31,104 bases of DNA from Treponema sp. (GCA_017963165.1 JAGCTZ010000169.1:1-31104), one strand, 5' to 3'. Counted from the stretch's first letter, positions 24,463 through 30,915 are shown. Program-made: numbers and translations. Notes: generated by a model from the sequence alone, not told the origin.

Positions 24463-24972
24463 CACCTTTTCCATATAAGTCATATCATAAATCTTATCAA
24501 ACTTTATAGCACAACCGTGAAACTCCCCTACTTTTACAAAACCCATCTTTTCATGAAATTTATGGCTTGAAAAATCAAGAAATTTATCTTCCTGACGCGG
24601 TGTTGCTATACAGGCATATAAATTCTTAAAACCACCCTTTTTAAGTTGATTTTCCAACTCTTCATATAACATTCGTCCATAACCACACTTTCTGGAATCT
24701 TTTTCTACATAAACAGACAATTCAACCGACCAGTCATAGGCTTTTCGCGCGTGAAAAGTATTTGCATAGGCATAACCTTTAATTTGACCAGCTTTTACCA
24801 GGCAGATATAAGGAAAACGCTTTTTAATTGTTTTTATACGCTTTTTGAATTCTTTTACAGAAGGAGTTACATATTCAAAGCTGATTGCCGTGTTTTCCAC
24901 ATAATAAGAATATATTTTGAGAAGCTCTTTTGCATCTTTTGGTTTTACAGAACGAATTTCTATATTTTCCAT
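24454..24972 (-). CDS. GNAT acetyltransferase, phosphinothricin-acetyltransferase-like
   Basis: A 172-aa GNAT protein. IRSVKPKDAKELLKIYSYYV, NTAISFEYVTPSVKEF and AYANTFHARKAYDWSVELSVYV match the Pat/YncA-like branch. The acetyl-CoA loop is DSRKCGYGRMLYEEL (form Q/R-x-x-G-x-G/A). Members acetylate small amines; the substrate is unknown. An open frame continues upstream to 25170, but that part is low-complexity AT-rich sequence. ATG 24972 has GAGGG 6 bases upstream and starts the conserved domain. Confidence 0.85.
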   Translation of the reverse strand: MENIEIRSVKPKDAKELLKIYSYYVENTAISFEYVTPSVKEFKKRIKTIKKRFPYICLVKAGQIKGYAYANTFHARKAYDWSVELSVYVEKDSRKCGYGRMLYEELENQLKKGGFKNLYACIATPRQEDKFLDFSSHKFHEKMGFVKVGEFHGCAIKFDKIYDMTYMEKVLS

Positions 24973-25178
24973 ATTTACCCTCAAAAGTACTTTACCTTTT
25001 ACATAGTTAAAAATCAACAACAAAACCCTTAACTTTTTTCGATGCAAGACATCAGGAAGCACACATTCGCATACACCCCCTTTTCGTATAAAGCGAAATA
25101 CCCACAACCTTCTAAAATTAATGAATTTACGACCGTTCGTTATTTTTAAAACTAACAACCGTTCGTACATTTCTTAAT
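24973..25178. other. Gene-free AT-rich stretch left of the origin region
   Basis: No supported gene. It contains the promoter area of the acetyltransferase, two ACGAACGGT direct repeats on the minus strand, and a weak copy of the AACTAACG palindrome (25150-25167). Confidence 0.6.
25150..25167. repeat. Degenerate AACTAACG-NN-CGTTAGTT palindrome (site P2)
   Basis: AACTAACA-AC-CGTTCGTA, 13 of 16 arm positions as in P1. It lies 12 bases before the first DnaA box. Confidence 0.4.
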
Positions 25179-25187
25179 TGTGGATAA
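25179..25187 (-). promoter_or_regulatory. DnaA box (TTATCCACA)
   Basis: TGTGGATAA on the plus strand, a perfect match to TTATNCACA on the minus strand. A second weaker one (TGTGGATAT, 25200-25208) follows. Confidence 0.7.
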
Positions 25188-25276
25188 CTCGGTGAATAAT
25201 GTGGATATCTTTAATCTAATTAAAAAAACAACAATGATAATTTCAAATCTGTATATAATTTTAAAATTCTTGAAAA

Positions 25277-25292
25277 TGTTTCACATGAAACA
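25277..25292. promoter_or_regulatory. parS: parS-like ParB site 1
   Basis: TGTTTCACATGAAACA differs from the bacterial consensus TGTTTCACGTGAAACA at one position. Confidence 0.75.
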
Positions 25293-25376
25293 TTTGAACG
25301 ACACATATTATTATACTCACAAAGATATTATTAAAAACATAAACATTTCTGCCTGGATATTAGAATAACAATCATT

Positions 25377-25392
25377 CGTTTCACGTGAAACA
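25377..25392. promoter_or_regulatory. parS: parS ParB site 2
   Basis: CGTTTCACGTGAAACA, one mismatch to the consensus, at the outermost base. Confidence 0.85.
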
Positions 25393-25465
25393 AAAATTCA
25401 ACAAATTGCAGCTTGTCAAAATCTAAAATCAACACAGCAACAAAATATCTCAAAATATCAAAAAC

Positions 25466-25483
25466 CTGTTTCACGTGAAACAG
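25466..25483. promoter_or_regulatory. parS: parS ParB site 3 (perfect)
   Basis: CTGTTTCACGTGAAACAG, a perfect 18-base palindrome containing the full 16-base consensus. Confidence 0.92.
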
Positions 25484-25650
25484 AAACTACACATAACCTT
25501 TCAACAATTTCAAATCTAAAAATGTAAACTGTATCAACCTTTTCTCTTTAATTCTTTCATAAAGAAAAACAAAAAAAACAAATACTTTTTAATCAACCTA
25601 AACCCACCCTAAACTTTCTGAAATTTTGTTTAAATGATTTAATTATTTTA

Positions 25651-25666
25651 GTTTCACGTGAAACAG
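25651..25666. promoter_or_regulatory. parS: parS ParB site 4
   Basis: AGTTTCACGTGAAACA, one mismatch at the outermost base, 4 bases before a DnaA box. Confidence 0.85.
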
Positions 25667-25669
25667 ACT

Positions 25670-25698
25670 TATCCACAATGTGTATAAAATGTGTATAA
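25670..25698. promoter_or_regulatory. DnaA box pair
   Basis: TTATCCACA (25670-25678, plus) and TGTGTATAA (25690-25698, that is TTATACACA on the minus strand) are both perfect matches to TTATNCACA and face each other. Confidence 0.75.
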
Positions 25699-25721
25699 CT
25701 TATTGGCTTTCAAATTTAAAC

Positions 25722-25755
25722 AAAAAAGACCAGCCGAACTAATTCGACTGGTCTT
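25722..25755 (-). terminator. Intrinsic terminator of the candidate small RNA
   Basis: On the minus strand AAGACCAG (25755-25748) pairs with CTGGTCTT (25733-25726); CGAA/TTCG continue the stem after one mismatch, with a 4-base loop, then six T residues (25727-25722). No annotated gene on the minus strand reads into it, because gyrA already ends at 25975-26069. Confidence 0.85.
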
Positions 25756-25813
25756 CTTGCCTAATGATGATTTAGAACCCCTAAACTATTTTGTAATAGT
25801 TCCCCTTTTCTTA
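25722..25813 (-). ncRNA. Candidate small structured RNA beside the origin
   Basis: On the minus strand a promoter (25820-25848) is followed by about 60 bases with no open frame and then an intrinsic terminator. The 5' part folds as AGAA/UUCU (25808-25811 with 25774-25777) enclosing two GGGG runs that face each other in an internal loop, then a perfect 7-bp stem AACUAUU/AAUAGUU (25795-25801 with 25784-25790) with loop ACAA. A short single-stranded linker (AAAUCAUCAUUAGGC) leads to the terminator stem. I match it to no known RNA family (not tmRNA, SRP RNA, RNase P or a 6S of normal length). Existence and ends are inferred. Confidence 0.6.
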
Positions 25814-25819
25814 TACCTA

Positions 25820-25848
25820 ATTATTGTTCATATTTTTTATTTTGTCAA
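25820..25848 (-). promoter_or_regulatory. Sigma-70 promoter of the candidate small RNA
   Basis: TTGACA (25848-25843), exactly 17 bases, AATAAT (25825-25820). Predicted start about 25813. Confidence 0.7.
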
Positions 25849-25869
25849 CAATAAATTTAAAATATTTCT

Positions 25870-25909
25870 AACTAACAGTCGTTAGTTTTTTAACAAACGA
25901 TAGTTAGTT
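25870..25909. repeat. Two AACTAACG-type palindromes (sites P3 and P4)
   Basis: AACTAACA-GT-CGTTAGTT (25870-25887, one arm mismatch) and AACAAACG-AT-AGTTAGTT (25892-25909, two). They lie 22 and 44 bases upstream of the small-RNA promoter, a suitable place for an activator or repressor. Confidence 0.55.
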
Positions 25910-25974
25910 TATTATTATTACCTTTCGACATAGAGAACGGCGTTGCAAAGAAAGTGTCAAGAGCCCCGAATAAT

Positions 25975-26010
25975 AAAAAAGGCTGTTCAAAGATTTCTCT
26001 TCAAACAGCC
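25975..26010 (-). terminator. Intrinsic terminator downstream of gyrA
   Basis: GGCTGTT (25981-25987) pairs with AACAGCC (26004-26010), with AAAGA/TCTT inside. On the minus strand it is followed by six T residues. On the plus strand a short T run also follows, so it may act both ways. Confidence 0.85.
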
Positions 26011-26047
26011 TTTTACATTATTTCTTATATTTCAAAGTAGTAAACCT

Positions 26048-26069
26048 AAAAATTGCTTTCGCAATTTTT
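26048..26069. terminator. Second hairpin after gyrA
   Basis: AAAAATTGC and GCAATTTTT are perfect inverted repeats around TTTC. A third tight GC hairpin (GGCCGC-CA-GCGGCC, 26093-26106) abuts the gyrA stop. The three hairpins in a row make a strong transcription block on the origin side. Confidence 0.6.
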
Positions 26070-26106
26070 TTAACGGTTTGCTATCTATCACCGGCCGCCA
26101 GCGGCC

Positions 26107-28623
26107 TTACTCATCATCCTCTTTTTCCTGAACCTTATCTATACCAACAATATAATCAGGCTCAGTAACACGAACAACATTTACACCAGAGGCTCCGGCA
26201 CCCTGCTCTTTTATGTCTGTAGCTTTAAAGCGCAAGGTCTTGCCCTGGCTTGTCATACAAACAACTTCGTCAGAATCTTTAACATTCAGAGCGCCAATAA
26301 TTTCACCCTTTGCTTCTGTATTTCCAAAGATTCTCTGGCCACCAGTACCACGACCATGTACAGAATAAAGATCGAAAGAAATACGTTTTCCAACACCCTT
26401 CTCTGTAATAAGAATCATATTAGAATCAGATTCAACTTTAACAGCAGAAGCAATCTCGTCGCCTTCGCTGAGCTTCATTCCCTTTATACCGCAGCTTGCA
26501 CGTCCCATAAGACGAACAGACTCTTCCTTAAATCTAAGAGCCTTTCCTCTTCTAGATACAAGCATGATATCGGCATCGCCAGTTGTCTGAATTGCACTTA
26601 TGAGTTTATCGTTGTCATTAAGCTTAATACCAATAATTCCGCGTGTCTTTGCATTCTGGAATTCTGTAGATCGCACCTTCTTTACAATACCATTTGCGGT
26701 AGTCATGAACAGATACATATCATCAGAGAATTCTTTGAGCGAAACAATTGTTGTAATTTCTTCATCGGGTCCAACCTGAAGCAAGCCTTTGATATGAGCA
26801 CCACGGCTGGCTTTTTCGCTTTCTGGAATTTCATGTATTTTTATCCAATAAGCTTTACCAATGTTAGTTATGAATAACAAGTGTTCTTTTGTCGAACCAA
26901 TGAAAATCTGGTTAATGTAATCATCTTCGATAAGGCTGGTTCCGTTGCTACCAGTTCCACCCCTACCCTGTTTCTTATACTTAGAGACAGAAACACGTTT
27001 GATGTAACCCATTCGCGAAATCATTACAACCATGTCTTCATCTTTAATCATGTCTTCAACATTAATCTGTTCTACTTCGTTTGCAACAATTTCTGTACGG
27101 CGATCATCACCATATTTTTCTGCAAGGTTTTTTGTTTCATCTTTAATCAAATTAAGAATCTTGTTATGGTCGGCTAACAAACCTTCCAGATAATCAATCA
27201 AAGACTGAAGCTCTTTAATTTCATTCTGAAGATCTTCAATAAGCAGGTGAGTAAGGCGCTTGAGCTGCATATCAACAATTGCCTGAGCCTGCTCGTCATC
27301 AAAGTTAAAGCGCTTTTCAAGCTTGAGCTTTGCATCTTCTGTATTTTCACTTCCCTTGATGATTGCAATAACTTCATCAATATTGTTGATTGCTGTTATA
27401 AGGGCTTCCAAAATATGCATACGATGCTTTGCAACTTTTAAATCATAAATTGTTCGGCGTGTAATAACTTCGTCACGATGATTTACAAAGTGTTGAATAA
27501 GCTGCTTGAGCGTAAGAACTTCCGGCTTAAGATAGGTTGGTGCAAGAGTAAGCATTCCAGGTTCATCATAACGAGGAGCACCTTCTTTTACCTGAGGAAC
27601 AAGCGCAAGATTTATTACACCAAAATTAGACTGTAAATCTGTCTTGGCAAAAAGCTGATTCAAAACAATTTTTGTAATTGCACCTTTTTTCAAATCTACA
27701 ACAAGACGCATTCCCGAACGATCAGAAGATTCGTCGTTTGCATTTGTAACACCATCAATCTGTTTGTCGCGAACAAGCTCCTTTATACGACGAATAATAT
27801 TTGTTGTATTTACGCCATAAGGAACTTCTGTAAATACAATTGATTCACGACCGTGCTTGTCTGTTTCGATTGTAAATTTAGAACGAATAACAATTTTTCC
27901 GCGTCCGGTAGTATAAGCTTTTTTGATTCCGCTTGTACCATAAATAATACCGCCAGTAGGGAAGTCCGGACCTTTAATATAGTGCATCAATTCTTCGATG
28001 CTAATATCTTTATTATCAATGTATGCACAGATTGCATCAGCAACTTCACGCAGGTTGTGGGTAGGCATATTTGTTGCCATACCAACGGCAATACCAGTTG
28101 TACCGTTACAAAGCAGGAATGGAAATTTAGAAGGAAGAACTGCAGGCTCGTCGCAGGTATCATCAAAGTTGCGGACCATGTCTACAGTATTTTTGTTGAT
28201 GTCGCTTGTCATCTCTTCGGTGATTTTTGACATCTTTGCTTCGGTGTATCGGTAAGCAGCAGGAGGGTCACCAGCAATTGTACCAAAGTTTCCCTGTGGA
28301 GTTACTGTTGTATAGCGCTGGGCAAAATCCTGACCAAGACGAACCAAAGCATCGTAAACAGAAGCGTCACCATGTGGATGGTAGTGTCCCAAAACTTCAC
28401 CGACGATAGTAGCACATTTTTTAGTCTTTCCGCCACTTGCAAGATGAAGGGTGTCCATAGCATACATAATGCGGCGATGTACCGGCTTAAGACCGTCGCG
28501 GACATCTGGCAGTGCACGCTGTACAATTACAGACATAGAGTAGTCAATATAGGCCTGTTTAACTTCGTCTTCAATCGGAATCTTTATGAGTGAGCCACCC
28601 TCGGTAGTTTTGAATTCTTCCAT
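26107..28623 (-). CDS. gyrA: DNA gyrase subunit A
   Basis: GyrA breaks and rejoins DNA in the A2B2 gyrase that introduces negative supercoils. At 838 aa the length is normal. The catalytic tyrosine is Tyr126 in AAYRYTEAKMS. The quinolone region is HPHGDASVYD (82-91), with alanine (Ala87) where E. coli has Ser83 and aspartate kept at 91. The C-terminal pinwheel has a GyrA box of QGRGGTG instead of QRRGGKG. The box and the origin-side position favour GyrA over ParC, but the altered box leaves some doubt. AGGAAAA precedes the ATG. If the origin is at 25.2-25.7 kb, the gene is read toward it, head-on to the fork. Confidence 0.9.
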   Translation of the reverse strand: MEEFKTTEGGSLIKIPIEDEVKQAYIDYSMSVIVQRALPDVRDGLKPVHRRIMYAMDTLHLASGGKTKKCATIVGEVLGHYHPHGDASVYDALVRLGQDFAQRYTTVTPQGNFGTIAGDPPAAYRYTEAKMSKITEEMTSDINKNTVDMVRNFDDTCDEPAVLPSKFPFLLCNGTTGIAVGMATNMPTHNLREVADAICAYIDNKDISIEELMHYIKGPDFPTGGIIYGTSGIKKAYTTGRGKIVIRSKFTIETDKHGRESIVFTEVPYGVNTTNIIRRIKELVRDKQIDGVTNANDESSDRSGMRLVVDLKKGAITKIVLNQLFAKTDLQSNFGVINLALVPQVKEGAPRYDEPGMLTLAPTYLKPEVLTLKQLIQHFVNHRDEVITRRTIYDLKVAKHRMHILEALITAINNIDEVIAIIKGSENTEDAKLKLEKRFNFDDEQAQAIVDMQLKRLTHLLIEDLQNEIKELQSLIDYLEGLLADHNKILNLIKDETKNLAEKYGDDRRTEIVANEVEQINVEDMIKDEDMVVMISRMGYIKRVSVSKYKKQGRGGTGSNGTSLIEDDYINQIFIGSTKEHLLFITNIGKAYWIKIHEIPESEKASRGAHIKGLLQVGPDEEITTIVSLKEFSDDMYLFMTTANGIVKKVRSTEFQNAKTRGIIGIKLNDNDKLISAIQTTGDADIMLVSRRGKALRFKEESVRLMGRASCGIKGMKLSEGDEIASAVKVESDSNMILITEKGVGKRISFDLYSVHGRGTGGQRIFGNTEAKGEIIGALNVKDSDEVVCMTSQGKTLRFKATDIKEQGAGASGVNVVRVTEPDYIVGIDKVQEKEDDE

Positions 28624-28653
28624 TTCTTTTTTCCTATGCGTGAATTTTACAGA

Positions 28654-28676
28654 GTCCCTTCGACAGGCTCAGGGAC
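28654..28676. repeat. Palindromic repeat, copy J
   Basis: GTCCCT and AGGGAC arms enclose TCGACAGGCTC. It lies in the gyrA 5' leader. Confidence 0.8.
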
Positions 28677-28706
28677 CGCAATTTCCACTTATTCTATAAT
28701 CATTCT

Positions 28707-28712
28707 ATTATA
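28707..28712 (-). promoter_or_regulatory. Probable -10 box of gyrA
   Basis: TATAAT on the minus strand. The start would be near 28700, giving a 77-base leader that contains repeat copy J. The -35 is weak. Confidence 0.4.
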
Positions 28713-28746
28713 CAAAATTTTTAGATTTTAGTCTTTAGGTAGCTGT

Positions 28747-28764
28747 AACTAACGAGTGGTAGTT
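28747..28764. repeat. Degenerate AACTAACG palindrome (site P5)
   Basis: AACTAACG-AG-TGGTAGTT, 14 of 16 arm positions as in P1, about 12 bases upstream of the antitoxin promoter. Confidence 0.5.
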
Positions 28765-28776
28765 TTAGACGCATTC

Positions 28777-28817
28777 TTGCAATATATCAATATCATGATA
28801 TAATTTAGATATATCAA
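28777..28817 (+). promoter_or_regulatory. Toxin-antitoxin promoter with operator-like repeats
   Basis: TTGCAA (28777-28782), 16 bases, TATAAT (28799-28804). The perfect palindrome TATCATGATA (28791-28800) overlaps the -10, and ATATATCAA occurs twice (28782-28790 and 28809-28817). This fits autorepression by the antitoxin. Confidence 0.65.
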
Positions 28818-28832
28818 TTAAAGAGGTAAAAT

Positions 28833-29096
28833 ATGCCGGCAATAAGAGCAAGTGCAGATCTGCGTAATAAATATTCAGAAATTTCAGCATACTGTCATGC
28901 AACAAACGAACCAGTTTTTATCACAAGAAATGGGCAGGGCGATTTGGCTGTCATGAGTATTGCACAATACGACCAACTACTTGAAAAAGTAAATCTTTAT
29001 TCGAAGCTTGCAGAAGGATTAAAAGATATAAAAGAGGGTAGAGTTGAACCTTTTGATTCTGCAATGACTGATATCAGAAAGGAGCTTGGTATTTGA
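28833..29096 (+). CDS. Phd/YefM-family antitoxin
   Basis: An 87-aa protein with the Phd/YefM pattern: MPAIRASADLRNKYSEIS, EPVFITRNGQGDLAVMSIAQYDQL, then a charged C-terminal tail (residues 60-87) that would wrap the toxin. The N-terminal part binds the operator. AGAGG lies 7 bases before the ATG. Its stop overlaps the start of a ParE/RelE-type toxin frame that is broken. It is the only toxin-antitoxin pair in the window. Confidence 0.92.
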   Translation: MPAIRASADLRNKYSEISAYCHATNEPVFITRNGQGDLAVMSIAQYDQLLEKVNLYSKLAEGLKDIKEGRVEPFDSAMTDIRKELGI

Positions 29097-29411
29097 ACTT
29101 TAATCTGATAATTTCTGAAAAAGCTAAAATAGATATTAAAGAAACTTTATATTAAAAACACTCTTTGTAATCCACAAGCGGCCACATCCTTAGCAGACCT
29201 TATTACTTCAGAAATAAACACCATAAAACAAATTCCTTTTAGTGGAACTCCAGTCCCAGATACATTTCTTTCAGATCTAGGATTTAGATTTTTTTTGTTT
29301 AAAAATTTCAAAGTATATTACATCGCAGATAAAGAGAAAAAAGAAGTTACGATAGTTCGATTTCTTTATGCTGGAAGAAATTATGAAAATATTCTGAAAG
29401 AAGAAATATAG
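29093..29411 (+). pseudogene. ParE/RelE-family toxin, frameshifted
   Basis: A TTG at 29093 overlaps the antitoxin stop. The frame reads FNLIISEKAKIDIKETLY and stops at 29153. In the next frame it continues as YIKNTLCNPQAATSLADLI, then FSGTPVPDTFLSDLGFRFFL, VYYIADKEKKEVTIVRFLYAG and RNYENIL, ending at 29411. Joined, these match a full RelE/ParE toxin of about 105 aa. Loss of a TA from a TATATA run, or gain of one T, around 29146-29153 would explain the break. The antitoxin is intact, so loss of the toxin would be tolerated. Confidence 0.85.
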
Positions 29412-29415
29412 TGTT

Positions 29416-29946
29416 TTATTTTAAATAATTCCAATCTTTGTTATCAATCTTACGACAATCTTTTAAAGCTTCCTGCATTTTGTTTGCATTTTCATTATCT
29501 ATAATTCCAAAAAATTTATGTATAGTATTTTTATTTTCTTCTTTTAATTCTGTCACAACCACTTCCAGCTTTTCCGGCTCATTTATAACCGCAATCTGAA
29601 AATCATCTTCGTAGATAACCTGGCCGGGGAGGGTAGTGCATTCGCTTTCGTAAAGTTTTATACCGTACTTGAAACACATCTGGTGGTAAAAAGTGAGTTG
29701 GTTCCAGATGTCCTGTCCTTGCGGTGTATCCTTAAACCATGTTACTGCGTGGTCTGGGTTTCCCTGCTCGTAAAAAGGAGGAACAGGCAGAACTTTTTCA
29801 AAATATTCTCGCTGCTTCCAGTATTCTGTAATTTCTTCTTCTGTCATAGTTTTAGCATCTACAAGTTTGCCAACGGTCGTAAAAATGCCGCGGGGCTTTT
29901 GAGTAATCCAGGCTATGTCAGAAGTGTGGATTCTAAAGTATTTCAT
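29416..29946 (-). CDS. Hypothetical protein, 176 aa
   Basis: I do not recognise the family. The protein is soluble and slightly acidic, with MKYFRIHTSDIAWITQKPRGIF at the start (split: MKYFRIHTS, DIAWITQKPRG) and HAVTWFKDTPQG and HQMCFKYGIKLYESEC in the middle. The C-terminal quarter is helical and charged. The start is 29946 because AGGAG lies 5 bases upstream; the longer open frame to 30009 comes from a decayed 80-bp repeat. It converges with the broken toxin after 4 bases. Confidence 0.75.
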   Translation of the reverse strand: MKYFRIHTSDIAWITQKPRGIFTTVGKLVDAKTMTEEEITEYWKQREYFEKVLPVPPFYEQGNPDHAVTWFKDTPQGQDIWNQLTFYHQMCFKYGIKLYESECTTLPGQVIYEDDFQIAVINEPEKLEVVVTELKEENKNTIHKFFGIIDNENANKMQEALKDCRKIDNKDWNYLK

Positions 29947-29971
29947 ATAGCTCCTATGTCTTTGCGAAGAG

Positions 29972-30051
29972 TATACGAGTTGAGTGATGTGGCAATCCAT
30001 TTTTAACAATTCATTCTTGTACGTGGATTACTTCGCGGTGCTCGTAATGAC
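29972..30051. repeat. 80-bp inverted repeat, copy 2 (decayed)
   Basis: The right arm (30024-30051) starts TGGATTACTTCGCGG and ends TAATGAC. The left arm is badly decayed but ends GGCAATCCA at 29999. The loop is 24 bases, the same as in copy 1. Confidence 0.65.
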
Positions 30052-30071
30052 GTTTTTCTTGCAATGATATT

Positions 30072-30848
30072 TTATTTTTCAAACTTGTTCTTTTCGATTC
30101 TGCTTGATTCGCATTCTACCCAGGCGGGCTTAAAGCCAGAAGCAAGAGCAATCTTCCAGGAACGCAGATTTGAAAGGCTGGTGCCATAATAAGGAATTAC
30201 CCCACGGCGGAAGGTTTCGTTTCTGAGCAATTTTACAAGAGCGGTTCCAATACCCCGTCCCCGATATTCAAGCAAAACATCTATTCCAATCTGCCAGAGA
30301 ATAGGGCTATCTGCAGAACAACCTGCCATACCCATAATCTTGTCTCCTTCCATGGCAAGCACTGCTAAGACATCAGGACGGTCAGGTTTAAACTCGCTAC
30401 AGATTGCATTTGGAAATTCCGATCGGCCGTAGTACTGCATAATTTCGTCTGTCTCAATAAACTTGTATTCAAAATCTGGTGCAACTTCAATAAACTCCGG
30501 CACAGGCAAAAACATATGATGTGTCAGATTCAACTTATATCCAAACTCACGGATCTTGTCATTCAGTTCAAAATAATTATGCTGCTCAAAAAGCCAGAAG
30601 CCTGTTTTTCCCTTAACCCATTCTGCAAGCCAGGGGTGAAGTTTTTGATCTACAGAAATTACAGCATTGTTTCCAAGAGTTGCCATCTGTAAAAAGAAAG
30701 TCTCTTTAGAAAAAATCCGGTGCTTTTCATTCAAAGCGGACAGGGTGATTATATTTTCTTCCTTGTCAAAATCCTCAGGGCGACAATTAAAATCATAAGA
30801 TAATTGCTGTTTGAGAATATTTATGATTTGAGCATCTGTGAATTTCAT
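30072..30848 (-). CDS. GNAT acetyltransferase
   Basis: A 258-aa protein whose last 130 residues are a GNAT domain. The acetyl-CoA loop is YRGRGIGTALVKLL (R-G-x-G-I-G/A), preceded by PILWQIGIDVLLE and followed by NLRSWKIALASGFKPAW. The first 125 residues (FNCRPEDFDKEENIIT, GFWLFEQHNYFELNDKIREFGY) form an N-terminal domain seen in a group of larger GNATs and may bind the substrate, which is unknown. There is no ribosome site. A GATATT -10 box (30857-30862) ends 8 bases before the ATG. Confidence 0.85.
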   Translation of the reverse strand: MKFTDAQIINILKQQLSYDFNCRPEDFDKEENIITLSALNEKHRIFSKETFFLQMATLGNNAVISVDQKLHPWLAEWVKGKTGFWLFEQHNYFELNDKIREFGYKLNLTHHMFLPVPEFIEVAPDFEYKFIETDEIMQYYGRSEFPNAICSEFKPDRPDVLAVLAMEGDKIMGMAGCSADSPILWQIGIDVLLEYRGRGIGTALVKLLRNETFRRGVIPYYGTSLSNLRSWKIALASGFKPAWVECESSRIEKNKFEK

Positions 30849-30856
30849 AAGTTTAC

Positions 30857-30862
30857 AATATC
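30857..30862 (-). promoter_or_regulatory. -10 box 8 bases before the 30848 start
   Basis: GATATT on the minus strand with no ribosome site after it; consistent with a leaderless message. No clear -35. Confidence 0.35.
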
Positions 30863-30887
30863 ATAAAAATAAGTTCGTTTATATACA

Positions 30888-30915
30888 TGGATTGCCACGC
30901 TTCGCTCGCAATGAC
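30888..30915. repeat. 80-bp inverted repeat, copy 3 (right arm only)
   Basis: TGGATTGCCACGC then TTCGCTCGCAATGAC, a single 28-base arm. No partner arm was found within 80 bases on its left. Confidence 0.75.

Larger units (their letters stand above)
25179..25698. other. oriC: Putative replication origin and ParB loading region
   Basis: About 520 bases of very AT-rich, gene-free DNA bounded by DnaA boxes on both sides and carrying four parS-type sites. gyrA is the next gene to the right, as in the origin neighbourhood of Treponema pallidum (family knowledge). Base skew flips across the region in the samples I counted. dnaA, dnaN, parA and parB are not in the window, so the assignment rests on DNA sites alone. 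Confidence 0.65.

Noticed and set aside
24973..25170. Extra 66 residues at the start of the acetyltransferase
   Set aside because: No similarity to the family, AT-rich, and the ATG at 24972 has its own ribosome site.
25180..25368. Open frame in the origin region
   Set aside because: Low-complexity AT-rich sequence crossing a DnaA box and parS site 1; not protein-like.
25691..25885. Open frame of 64 codons on the plus strand (GTG start)
   Set aside because: It overlaps a DnaA box and reads through the small-RNA terminator and promoter in antisense; composition is not protein-like.
25951..25975. Another minus-strand promoter at TTGACA (25960-25955)
   Set aside because: No acceptable -10 at 16-18 bases (TTCTCT only).
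27853..28230. Long antisense frame opposite gyrA
   Set aside because: A shadow of the conserved gyrA codons; cysteine- and asparagine-rich with no start signals.
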